Below, piece by piece: positions 17,873 to 25,627 of a stretch of DNA of 64,000 nt (within the stretch, counting starts at the first letter, position 1; each line of letters opens with the position of its first letter). Source of the DNA: Sphingobacterium tenebrionis (GTDB lineage: Bacteria > Bacteroidota > Bacteroidia > Sphingobacteriales > Sphingobacteriaceae); assembly GCF_037126265.1 (NCBI RefSeq), contig NZ_JAYLLN010000007.1, positions 1-64,000 on the forward strand. The letters are read 5' to 3'. A program made the position numbers and the translations under genes. The notes under the pieces were generated by a model that was not told where the DNA came from, ran no database searches, and worked only from the letters and a program-made list of their open reading frames with translations.

Positions 17873-18832
17873 TTATTTCAATTTATGTTTTACCCCTGTA
17901 AACGTCATTTTTACCGGAATGATCAATCCATCCTTATCAAATTTCATTTCATCAATACAGGTTTCTCGTTCATTCGCCGCTTTTTTGCCCAATGGACGAC
18001 GATGGTAGACGATATAGTATTTATCCTTTTTCGGGATCTTAATCACCGAATGATGTCCGGCACTGGTAGCAACCTCTGGATCAGATTCCAATATGGTTCC
18101 TATGCGTTTAAAAGGGCCAAATGGCGAGTCTGAAATCGCGTAAGCAACCTTGTAATTTGGCAATCCCCAGCCACCTTCTGACCACATAAAATAATATTTA
18201 CCATTTTTGATGAACATAAATGGTCCCTCCACATAGTTTTCCGGGGTAATTTCCTTATAGATGGTTCCATCTGGGAAGGGAACAATGCTTTTGAAATCAT
18301 CACTCAATTTCACCACATTGCAATGTCTCCATCCGCCATAGTACATGTAATGTTGTCCATCCTTATCCTTAAAAACAAACTGATCTATCGGTTGGGCGCC
18401 ATTTACGATGTCGCTAATAAGCGGTTTACCGATCAAGTCTTTGTAAGGTCCCTCGGGTTTATCGGCAACTGCTACGCCAATTCCACCTACTTCCCCTTGA
18501 TGAACATCATTGGCCCCAAAGAAAAAATAATATTTACCCTTATGATGGACCACACTTGGCGCCCACATGGCTTTATGCGCCCAACTTACATTACTGTTTG
18601 TCAACACCTTTTCATGTTTCTTCCAGTTCACCAGATCCTTGGAGGAGAAGGCGTCGAAAAAAATCTGTTTTTCGTAGGGAGCAGAGTAAGTAGGGAAAAT
18701 CCAATATTCTTTGTTGAGGATCATCCCTTCCGGATCGGCATACCATCCAGGAATAACAGGGTTCTGTTGAGCGAGCGCCGTTGAAGAAAATAAACAGGCA
18801 AAAAGTAACGATTTGAAATAGGTAGATTTCAT
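17873..18832 (-). CDS. Glycoside hydrolase family 43 protein
   Basis: A 319-residue secreted five-bladed propeller enzyme, usually active on arabinose- or xylose-containing glycans. A signal peptide ending in STALAQQ precedes the family N-terminus NPVIPGWYADPEG, where Asp in YADPE is the expected catalytic base. The general-acid glutamate is likely in NYVEGPFMF at about residues 200-208. Other propeller motifs include WAPSVVHHKGKYYFFFG. The gene ends 122 bp before the S41 protease start, with the 16-bp inverted repeats in between. The substrate cannot be told from sequence alone. Confidence 0.85.
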   Translation of the reverse strand: MKSTYFKSLLFACLFSSTALAQQNPVIPGWYADPEGMILNKEYWIFPTYSAPYEKQIFFDAFSSKDLVNWKKHEKVLTNSNVSWAHKAMWAPSVVHHKGKYYFFFGANDVHQGEVGGIGVAVADKPEGPYKDLIGKPLISDIVNGAQPIDQFVFKDKDGQHYMYYGGWRHCNVVKLSDDFKSIVPFPDGTIYKEITPENYVEGPFMFIKNGKYYFMWSEGGWGLPNYKVAYAISDSPFGPFKRIGTILESDPEVATSAGHHSVIKIPKKDKYYIVYHRRPLGKKAANERETCIDEMKFDKDGLIIPVKMTFTGVKHKLK

Positions 18833-18863
18833 TGATTAAAGGTTTTAGTTGGTTTAAATATAC

Positions 18864-18890
18864 AAAAAAGAGCTAACCTTAGGTTAGCTC
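18864..18890 (-). terminator. Intrinsic terminator of the NTF2-like gene
   Basis: A 9-bp perfect stem (GAGCTAACC with GGTTAGCTC, three-base loop) is followed on the reverse strand by six T. It lies downstream of the gene at 18968-19405. Confidence 0.85.
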
Positions 18891-18913
18891 AAAACAACTG
18901 ATTTTGGATTATA

Positions 18914-18953
18914 TATAAAGAAATTACAATTTGTATAAAGAAATTACAATTTG
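18914..18953. repeat. Two perfect 20-bp tandem repeats
   Basis: TATAAAGAAATTACAATTTG occurs twice head to tail (18914-18933, 18934-18953) in the 3' untranslated region of the NTF2-like gene, between its stop codon and its terminator. Confidence 0.9.
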
Positions 18954-18967
18954 GATTTAAAGAATTA

Positions 18968-19405
18968 TTATTTGATAGGGTAAGTCACTACGACATTGCT
19001 GATTTTCCATCCATCTTTCGAATTACATAACGTAACGTAATCGTTTCTGGTAAAGTTTTCAAAGGTCGTGGTGATCTGCACGATGCTACAATCTTCATTC
19101 TTCTCAATGAATTTGTAATCGGATTCACATTCCATTTTTACATTTTTCAAGGATTTCAAATACTTTATCATAGCTTTTTTCTTGATGTTCTCCGAGCTGC
19201 GGCTGTTTGGTGTAGAGTAATAGAAATCGTTGGTGAACATGTGGTCTACCAATTCGATATTGCCTCTTAGGGTAGCATCGATATAGTGGTCTACAATGGT
19301 TTCTACTTTGGCAAATTTAACTGGTCCTTCCATTTCATTTGCAAATAATGTACTTGATAAAAAAGTCATTACGGTGGTTACGATTAAAGTGATTAGCGTT
19401 TTCAT
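18968..19405 (-). CDS. Secreted NTF2-like (putative lumazine-binding) protein
   Basis: A 145-residue protein with a signal peptide (cleavage near TLFANEME) and a single SnoaL/NTF2-like fold of the type annotated as putative lumazine-binding. This is visible in VETIVDHYIDATLRGNIELVDHMF and the C-terminal DYVTLCNSKDGWKISNVV. Such proteins are small, exported and of unknown ligand. It has its own -7 element at 19450-19457 and its own terminator, so it is a monocistronic unit. Confidence 0.75.
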   Translation of the reverse strand: MKTLITLIVTTVMTFLSSTLFANEMEGPVKFAKVETIVDHYIDATLRGNIELVDHMFTNDFYYSTPNSRSSENIKKKAMIKYLKSLKNVKMECESDYKFIEKNEDCSIVQITTTFENFTRNDYVTLCNSKDGWKISNVVVTYPIK

Positions 19406-19449
19406 ATCTTTTTATTTTTTTTGTGGTTAATTGTTCTAATTATTTGATT

Positions 19450-19457
19450 CAAAGGTA
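19450..19457 (-). promoter_or_regulatory. -7 promoter element of the NTF2-like gene
   Basis: On the reverse strand TACCTTTG matches TAnnTTTG and lies 45 bp upstream of the start codon, for a leader of about 38 bases. Confidence 0.6.
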
Positions 19458-19578
19458 TATGGAAAAGCAACGCCCAAACATAGCGTTTAGGCGTAATCAC
19501 ATTAATTTTCGGTGAATCCCCGAAAAATTTCGGCGAAATTATTTTGCATTTAAGAAGAATCGGTGAAAGAATGCCTTT

Positions 19579-20463
19579 CTACCCAATTTTAAAGGAGGTC
19601 ATCGTCAAAGCACCAGCAACTGCAGCATCATTAAAGATGGTCAACTCCTCATTTTTCTCCTGAAGAGCCAAAGCATACAGCATTGGTATATAATGTTCAG
19701 GAGTAGGAATGGCCAATTGGAACTCTTTTCCCTGTTTATGGAAATCTATTAAAGGTGCATGGTTTCCGGAATTGATATATTCCTTCATTTTTTCATTGGC
19801 TGTCTGTGCCCAATCAAAAGCATAGCCTACCGTGTTCAGGTTTTTCCAGGAAACCAAGCCCAGGTTATGTACGATATTTCCAGAACCGATGATCAATACC
19901 CCTTTCCTTCTTAAGGCCGCCAATTCTTTGGCCAGCGCATAATGATGCGATGCGGGTTGGGTATAATCGATGCTCATTTGAATAATCGGAACATCCGCAT
20001 TAGGGTAGAGGTGTTTAACGACCGACCAGGAACCATGGTCCAAGCCCCATTTCTCATCCAGATGAACCTCTTTACTGCCTACGATCTCTTTGACGGCCTG
20101 AGCAAGTTCAGGAGATCCCGGCGCAGGATATTGTACATCGAAGAGCGCTTGAGGGAATCCACCAAAATCATGGATGGTGGTTGGGTTTTCCATAGCGGTT
20201 ACAAAGGTGCCTCTAGTTTCCCAGTGGGCAGAAACAACCAATATAGCGGTTGGTTTTTCGATTTCATGACTTATCTTCCTAAATCCCTGCACAAATTCGT
20301 TTTCCTCGATGGCATTCATCGGGCTACCGTGGCCCAGGAACAACACCGGCATCTTCGCCGTATGATTCAGCTCATCAACGAATTTATTTAAGCTATTTAA
20401 CTTAACAGCCAATCCGGTAAGGGGAAGGGCGGCAGCTGCGGCAAGGAATTGTTTTCTGTTCAT
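19579..20463 (-). CDS. ygiD: LigB-type extradiol dioxygenase (YgiD/4,5-DOPA dioxygenase family)
   Basis: A 294-residue class III extradiol dioxygenase of the YgiD/DODA type. The N-terminus MNRKQFLAAAAALPLTGL looks like an export signal, which is unusual since the Escherichia coli homologue is cytoplasmic. I preferred this start to an ATG three codons upstream. Metal-ligand histidines are expected in FLGHGSPMNAI, VSAHWETRG and GLDHGSWSVVKHLYP, all present. A PVPA-like stretch is seen as VQYPAPGSPELAQ. It probably cleaves a catechol-type substrate, but the natural substrate in Bacteroidota is unknown. Confidence 0.85.
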   Translation of the reverse strand: MNRKQFLAAAAALPLTGLAVKLNSLNKFVDELNHTAKMPVLFLGHGSPMNAIEENEFVQGFRKISHEIEKPTAILVVSAHWETRGTFVTAMENPTTIHDFGGFPQALFDVQYPAPGSPELAQAVKEIVGSKEVHLDEKWGLDHGSWSVVKHLYPNADVPIIQMSIDYTQPASHHYALAKELAALRRKGVLIIGSGNIVHNLGLVSWKNLNTVGYAFDWAQTANEKMKEYINSGNHAPLIDFHKQGKEFQLAIPTPEHYIPMLYALALQEKNEELTIFNDAAVAGALTMTSFKIG

Positions 20464-20559
20464 ATCATCCATTTTCTTTGTCCTTTCTATTCTAATAATA
20501 CAAAGGTCGCAAGAATTGGATGGTGGGTGGTATGAATATTCGGAAAAAAGATATGATAA

Positions 20560-21390
20560 TTAAGAAATCAGTCGGCGCATTTCCTCTCGGAATTCCGATG
20601 GGGTCTGTCCGGCTTTCTTCTTGAATACGCTCGTGAAGTAAGCTTTATCGGTATATCCCAACTCAAAGCCAATCTCTGCTACGGTTTTGTCTGTGCTGAG
20701 CAATAGGTTTTTGGCCTCGATCAACTTTCTGGTTTCGATGATTTCGGACACCGATTGTTGGAGGATATTTTGGGTGATAGTGTTCAGGTTTCGAGCGCTC
20801 ATGAATAATTTCTCCGCATAATACGCTACTCCTTCTGGTCTTCTGAAATTCTCCTCCAAAATGCTTAGGAAGTTTTTAAACGTTGTATCCTGGTTTTTGT
20901 AGAGTTGCAAGCTGTTCGGCTCCTGTTTCTGCCGTTCATCTTCAATCATGATAAATAAGCTGCTCAATAATTCTCTAACGATGGAAAGCGATGGCTTTTC
21001 CTGTCTCATTTCATCAGCGATCAGATTACAGATTATGATCAACCTATCAAAACATCTGCCTTCCTTAAATTGGAGGTTAGCATTCTCATGGTAATTGCTG
21101 TATAGGTTAAAGGTAGTTTCGGGTATAAATTCACTCTTGAAACGCAAAACCCAGTAAAAACATTCGCCATCAAGGAGCTCAGGAGATACACGGTGGATTT
21201 TTCCGCGGGTAACAAAACAAACGAAGGGAGCTTCATATTGATGGGTCTTAAAATCAATAAAATGCTCAATCTTTCCTTTTACACCGATAATTAGTTCTTC
21301 AAAATCGTGCTGGTGGGCTTCATTTAGGGAAGAATGAATTTTTTCCACTTCTTTTTCGTCAACTTGGTAGATTTTAAATAGATTTTCCAT
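20560..21390 (-). CDS. AraC family transcriptional regulator
   Basis: A 276-residue regulator. The N-terminal cupin-like sensor (residues 1-130, with HQHDFEELIIGVKGKIEHFIDF) is followed by a C-terminal pair of helix-turn-helix motifs (about 175-270), ending in the family signature IGFELGYTDKAYFTSVFKKKAGQTPSEFR. It lies just upstream of the LigB-type dioxygenase on the same strand and diverges from the ammonium transporter. Either could be a target. Confidence 0.88.
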   Translation of the reverse strand: MENLFKIYQVDEKEVEKIHSSLNEAHQHDFEELIIGVKGKIEHFIDFKTHQYEAPFVCFVTRGKIHRVSPELLDGECFYWVLRFKSEFIPETTFNLYSNYHENANLQFKEGRCFDRLIIICNLIADEMRQEKPSLSIVRELLSSLFIMIEDERQKQEPNSLQLYKNQDTTFKNFLSILEENFRRPEGVAYYAEKLFMSARNLNTITQNILQQSVSEIIETRKLIEAKNLLLSTDKTVAEIGFELGYTDKAYFTSVFKKKAGQTPSEFREEMRRLIS

Positions 21391-21471
21391 GTGATTTATC
21401 CCTTCTATCTTAAAATTGCATAAAATTTTAATAAATCAAAGCTTAAAATCTATATTTTTTATTTGAAGAGG

Positions 21472-21495
21472 CCCATTTCTGTAATGGGTATTTTT
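21472..21495 (+). terminator. Orphan terminator-like hairpin upstream of amt
   Basis: CCCATT and AATGGG form a 6-bp stem with a five-base loop followed by TATTTTT. No forward-strand gene ends here. It might close a very short transcript or an attenuated leader. The stem is short, so the call is weak. Confidence 0.35.
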
Positions 21496-21639
21496 ATCAC
21501 TTACCAAAAAATGATGGTTCAAAGCTTTTTCGGATTCATGAAATATAAAATTTAATGAGTTTTTGTCAATAAAATCCTTTTTTAACAAAAATATTCTCAA
21601 TAAAATTCAAATTTTATTTCATTTTTAATATTTAAAAAC

Positions 21640-21647
21640 TATTTTTG
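21640..21647 (+). promoter_or_regulatory. -7 promoter element of amt
   Basis: TATTTTTG matches TAnnTTTG. Transcription would start near 21654, leaving a leader of about 14 bases. No sigma-54 -24/-12 motif is visible here, although amt genes in Proteobacteria are commonly sigma-54 dependent. Confidence 0.55.
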
Positions 21648-21667
21648 ATGTAATTAATTTAAATTTT

Positions 21668-22987
21668 ATGGTTTTATCAGGTAAAAAGTCAATTATTCCT
21701 TCTCTTTTAATGGGTTTGGTGGTTATAATCTCCTTGTTTTTCACCAAAACACCCAAAATAAATGATACATCAAGCTATAATTATGCAGATATTGCTTGGA
21801 TGCTTACCTCTACAGCATTAGTTTTGATCATGACACCTGGTTTAGCCTACTTTTATGGTGGAATGGTCAAAAAAAAGAATGTTATTTCTACCATGCTGCA
21901 GAGTTTTATCTGTATGGCGGTCGTTGCGGTAATTTGGGTGGTATTCGGATTTAGTCTCGTGTTTGGAGAATCACTCGGAGGGATCATCGGGAATCCATTT
22001 AGTTTTTTCATGTTCAATCAGGTATTGGAACATGAACCTTGGGAGGCTGCCGCAAGCATACCTTTTGCCTTATTCGCCATCTATCAATTGAAATTTGCGA
22101 TTATAACCCCCGCTTTGATCACGGGAGCTTTTGCAGAACGCATCAGGTTCACTTCCTATGTGCTCTTCATTTGCCTCTTTTTCATTTTCATCTATGCACC
22201 ATTGGCACATGCCACCTGGCATCCTTCCGGGATTCTCTTCAAAATGGGTGTGCTTGATTTTGCGGGCGGAACGGTGGTACACATGTCTGCAGGACTTACC
22301 GCCTTGGCATCGGCAATTTATCTAAAGCGGGGCAAAGACTATCATCAACATAACCCTGCGCGAATTACCTATGTGTTATTAGGAACAGGCATGCTCTGGT
22401 TTGGTTGGATAGGTTTCAATGCCGGATCTGCTTTTGGAGCGAATGCCCTAGCTGCTACCGCATTGATAACCACTTCCACCGCTTCGGGAGCAGCCGCTTT
22501 GACCTATATATTTTTGGATGCAGCCAAAGGCATAAAACCTTCAGCAATGGGGGTATGCATTGGTGCAGTGGTCGGTTTGGTCGCCATCACGCCAGCAGCA
22601 GGATTTGTTACCTTCGGACATTCCCTAGTTATCGGTTCGGTAGCCGCGGCGGTCAGTAAGTTTGTGATCGAATGGCGGACAAAATCCAGAATTGATGATA
22701 CCCTGGATGTTTTTCCCAGCCATGGCGTGGGAGGGATGGTCGGTATGCTATTGACCGGTGTATTTGCCAGTAAGCACATCAATCCGGCCATACCGGATGA
22801 TGGCCTTTTCTTTGGTGAGTGGAAATTATTCAACGCCCATGTGATAGGCCTACTTGGAGCGGCTGTTTTTACACTCGTTATGGCATTTTTGTTATTAAAA
22901 ATTACAGATATGATTTCACCACTAAGGGTAACAGATGCCGAAGAAGAAGTCGGCCTGGACGTTTCTCAACACGGCGAAAAACTATAA
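21668..22987 (+). CDS. amt: Ammonium transporter
   Basis: A 439-residue Amt/MEP/Rh channel that imports ammonium across the inner membrane as a trimer. About 11 hydrophobic segments are visible after a hydrophobic leader segment (residues 8-25). Signatures include MTPGLAYFYGGMVKKKN at about 56-72, the pore histidine in ATWHPSG, and the second histidine in FPSHGVGGMVGMLLTGVFAS near 360. No glnK gene follows: a terminator comes next. The family usually has a GlnB/GlnK partner beside it, so its absence here is notable. Confidence 0.95.
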   Translation: MVLSGKKSIIPSLLMGLVVIISLFFTKTPKINDTSSYNYADIAWMLTSTALVLIMTPGLAYFYGGMVKKKNVISTMLQSFICMAVVAVIWVVFGFSLVFGESLGGIIGNPFSFFMFNQVLEHEPWEAAASIPFALFAIYQLKFAIITPALITGAFAERIRFTSYVLFICLFFIFIYAPLAHATWHPSGILFKMGVLDFAGGTVVHMSAGLTALASAIYLKRGKDYHQHNPARITYVLLGTGMLWFGWIGFNAGSAFGANALAATALITTSTASGAAALTYIFLDAAKGIKPSAMGVCIGAVVGLVAITPAAGFVTFGHSLVIGSVAAAVSKFVIEWRTKSRIDDTLDVFPSHGVGGMVGMLLTGVFASKHINPAIPDDGLFFGEWKLFNAHVIGLLGAAVFTLVMAFLLLKITDMISPLRVTDAEEEVGLDVSQHGEKL

Positions 22988-23018
22988 GATTCTTTCCTAT
23001 CCAATTTTCCTAAATTAG

Positions 23019-23049
23019 ACCCTAATGATCAAAATCGTTAGGGTTTTTT
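23019..23049 (+). terminator. Intrinsic terminator of amt
   Basis: ACCCTAA pairs with TTAGGGT around a 12-base loop that can pair partially, followed by six T. Confidence 0.8.
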
Positions 23050-23111
23050 CAATTAAACAAAACCATATGGATTATTTAGTGTTCTAATATTAAGATCAAT
23101 AGGAAAAAAAT

Positions 23112-23330
23112 ATGCATTTTAAAAAATCAACCTTAATTGGGCTATTTTCAGCCGCTGTACTGTTTGCTACTAGTTGTAATTCCAACCAGAAAACAGATGG
23201 TGAAGGTACGGATCTGACACCTGTTGAAGGAAATGATCCAACCCGCTATAATCTTAATGAACCCGATAAGGATTTGATAGAATTGGATTCCTCCAAAATG
23301 GATTCCACCATTATAGATTCTGCTCAGTAA
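23112..23330 (+). CDS. Small lipoprotein
   Basis: A 72-residue protein with a signal sequence and lipobox (FATSCNS, cysteine at about residue 22), followed by an acidic, Asp/Ser-rich tail with no recognisable domain (LIELDSSKMDSTIIDSAQ). It is probably a membrane-anchored lipoprotein, but I do not recognise a function. It is flanked by the terminators at 23019-23049 and 23359-23392 and so is likely transcribed alone. Confidence 0.7.
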   Translation: MHFKKSTLIGLFSAAVLFATSCNSNQKTDGEGTDLTPVEGNDPTRYNLNEPDKDLIELDSSKMDSTIIDSAQ

Positions 23331-23358
23331 AAATCATTCTTTTATATTTTTGTTAGTC

Positions 23359-23392
23359 AAGCCTGAAGGTGTCATGCCCATCAGGCTTTTTT
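23359..23392 (+). terminator. Intrinsic terminator of the small lipoprotein gene
   Basis: AAGCCTGA pairs with TCAGGCTT across a 14-base loop and is followed by a T-run. Confidence 0.8.
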
Positions 23393-23419
23393 ATTTATAT
23401 TTACGGAAAATTAGTAGAT

Positions 23420-24649
23420 ATGAACCGCTTTCTCCTGCTCCTCTTGCTTATTCTTCAATTACCTGCAGCAATGGGGCAGCACCGCTTGGTAGGAACGGTT
23501 ATCCATGGCGATACCAAGAAGCCAATTGCCGGCGCTTCCGTTTATATCAATAACTCTTCCATTGGGACGAGCACCGATAAATCCGGTAATTTCAGTTTGC
23601 ATCTCGCTCAGGCTTCTGTTTATGAATTGGCCGTATCGGCAATGGGTTATCATGCCACAACGGTTCAAGAGCAAGTTCCTCAAGAAGGGAAATTGGAAAT
23701 CTCCATGAAAGAGCGAGCGACCCAGATTGAGGAAGTGGTGGTCACGAATTATGTCAAAGATGGATGGTCGAAGTGGGGGCGTTATTTTACAGAAACATTG
23801 GTTGGACTGGGATATTATGCCGATCAGACCAAGATCCTAAATCCCGAAGTGGTCCGGTTCAGGTACAATCAGAAAGAGAAAATCTTAACCGCTTCCTGTA
23901 CAGCTCCTTTAATCATCCGGAATGAAGGCCTTGGGTATGAGATTGTCTACGAATTGGTTAGGTACAGCTCCAACTTTACGACCAAATTCTTTTCCTACGC
24001 CGGAAATTCCTTTTTCCGGGACATCGGGAAGGGTAAGAAAAAATATATCCAAGCACGAAGAGATGTGTATGATCTCTCTTTCAAAAAGTTCCTAAGAGAA
24101 ACCTTAAAAGGCGATTGGGAGAAAGAAGGTTATGTGGTTCGAAAATCGGTACATAAGGAAAATGAGGTTAAAAAGCAGGCGGATGAAAAATTGAAAGCCA
24201 TCAATAAGGAGGTTTTTGAGAAATACAATTTTAACTTTAACCTCTATTATGCTTCCCAAAAAGAAGTTTTGCCCAGCCATGTAGAAGCCTTACGGGCGCA
24301 ATCCCGACAGCACGAATCCATTACCTACCTGATGGGGATCATGAAGCCCCATCAGATCATTTCAGGAAGGGATACCGCCTTGGGATTAGTCCAGATAGAT
24401 TTTCCTGACTATCTCTATATCATCTATCCTGAACGCTTTGCCAAATCCAAAAATCCTATGCTAAAGAAAGCCGCTTCGCAGGTAACTGAAGTATTTCTTC
24501 CGAATAAAGAAGGGATATTGCTGGATGTCTATGGAGGGTATTTCCCAACCAACAATTTGGTGATGATAGGGTACGGGGTAGCATATGCCAAATTGGGCTT
24601 CTTATTACCCTATGATTATGAAGAGCCCGAAAAATCCCGTAATAAATAA
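23420..24649 (+). CDS. Secreted protein with CarboxypepD_reg-like domain
   Basis: A 409-residue exported protein. The ATG at 23420 gives a clean signal peptide (MNRFLLLLLLILQLPAAMGQ). An upstream in-frame start at 23369 would lie inside the preceding terminator. Residues 22-105 form a carboxypeptidase-regulatory-like beta-sandwich (LVGTVIHGDTKKPIAGASVY and IEEVVVTNY), the module found at the N-terminus of Bacteroidota outer-membrane receptors. The rest has no recognised domain. It lacks an obvious barrel and ends in an acidic tail. It may be a surface or periplasmic protein of unknown role. Confidence 0.75.
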   Translation: MNRFLLLLLLILQLPAAMGQHRLVGTVIHGDTKKPIAGASVYINNSSIGTSTDKSGNFSLHLAQASVYELAVSAMGYHATTVQEQVPQEGKLEISMKERATQIEEVVVTNYVKDGWSKWGRYFTETLVGLGYYADQTKILNPEVVRFRYNQKEKILTASCTAPLIIRNEGLGYEIVYELVRYSSNFTTKFFSYAGNSFFRDIGKGKKKYIQARRDVYDLSFKKFLRETLKGDWEKEGYVVRKSVHKENEVKKQADEKLKAINKEVFEKYNFNFNLYYASQKEVLPSHVEALRAQSRQHESITYLMGIMKPHQIISGRDTALGLVQIDFPDYLYIIYPERFAKSKNPMLKKAASQVTEVFLPNKEGILLDVYGGYFPTNNLVMIGYGVAYAKLGFLLPYDYEEPEKSRNK

Positions 24650-24738
24650 TCCAAGCCCAATTTCTATGGAAATCCATGGATTTATGCTTAGCTTTATTGG
24701 ATAAAATCACGAAATAATTCGCATAGAACAGGCTGCCC

Positions 24739-25542
24739 ATGGGGATGTTAATTATAGGATGTATATTGGCTATCAGCGTAGGGGTCACTCTCGGGATGAT
24801 CGGAAGTGGGGGTACCATTCTTACCGTACCGATCCTGGTATACATCATGGGGGTAGACCCGGTATTAGCGACTACCTATTCCTTATTTGCCATAGGCATC
24901 ACTTCTTTTATTGGCGGGACAAGAGGGATTATTAAAAAAGAAGCCGATATCAAAAAGGTGTTCAGCTTTGGGCTGCCATCCCTTATCGTTGTCTTCCTTA
25001 CCCGATCCTTTATCCTTCCCTTGGTTCCAGAGGTTATACATATTGGTCCATATGCCATTCAACAGAATGTAGCTTTAATGATTGTGTTTTCCTTCGTGAT
25101 GCTGGCATCATCGATCAGTATGATCCGGACAGCCCAAAAAGGAATCGAGACTCCTAAAGTAGCTCATGTGGTTCCTTTGGAAATCATTATTTTACAAGGT
25201 GCTTTTGTAGGGCTTATTACCGGATTGGTTGGAGCAGGAGGGGGATTCTTGATTATCCCTGCCTTGGTGAATTTTTACTTTTTACCCATGCGGAAGGCTG
25301 TAGCGACTTCCTTGATCATCATCACCATCAATTCCTTCTTCGGAGTCTTAGGGGATATCGAGAAATTTGCGGAATTTGATTGGAAATTATTGGGCTTTTA
25401 TACCGCTGGAACCGTATTAGGAATTTTCATAGGCTTTGCCTTTGCCGATAAGGTATCCAATAAATCCCTAAAGATCAGCTTCGGCTATATGATCCTGTTG
25501 ATCGGAGCTTACATCTTGGTCAGGGAAACCCTGTTGGCCTAG
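24739..25542 (+). CDS. TauE/SafE family sulfite/anion exporter permease
   Basis: A 267-residue inner-membrane protein with about eight hydrophobic segments and the duplicated family motif. GMIGSGGTILTVPILVY lies near residues 20-36, and the second copy GLVGAGGGFLIIPALVNFY near 165-183. The family exports sulfite, sulfoacetate or related organosulfur anions. The specific substrate is not deducible. There is no sulfur-metabolism gene next to it. Confidence 0.88.
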   Translation: MGMLIIGCILAISVGVTLGMIGSGGTILTVPILVYIMGVDPVLATTYSLFAIGITSFIGGTRGIIKKEADIKKVFSFGLPSLIVVFLTRSFILPLVPEVIHIGPYAIQQNVALMIVFSFVMLASSISMIRTAQKGIETPKVAHVVPLEIIILQGAFVGLITGLVGAGGGFLIIPALVNFYFLPMRKAVATSLIIITINSFFGVLGDIEKFAEFDWKLLGFYTAGTVLGIFIGFAFADKVSNKSLKISFGYMILLIGAYILVRETLLA

Positions 25543-25627
25543 CATCCAATCAAAAATAGACAATCGTTTGCATGTAGCGTTTCAGAAAAGAAATCTGTAT
25601 CTTGATGTACATCTAAAACCTAATCTT

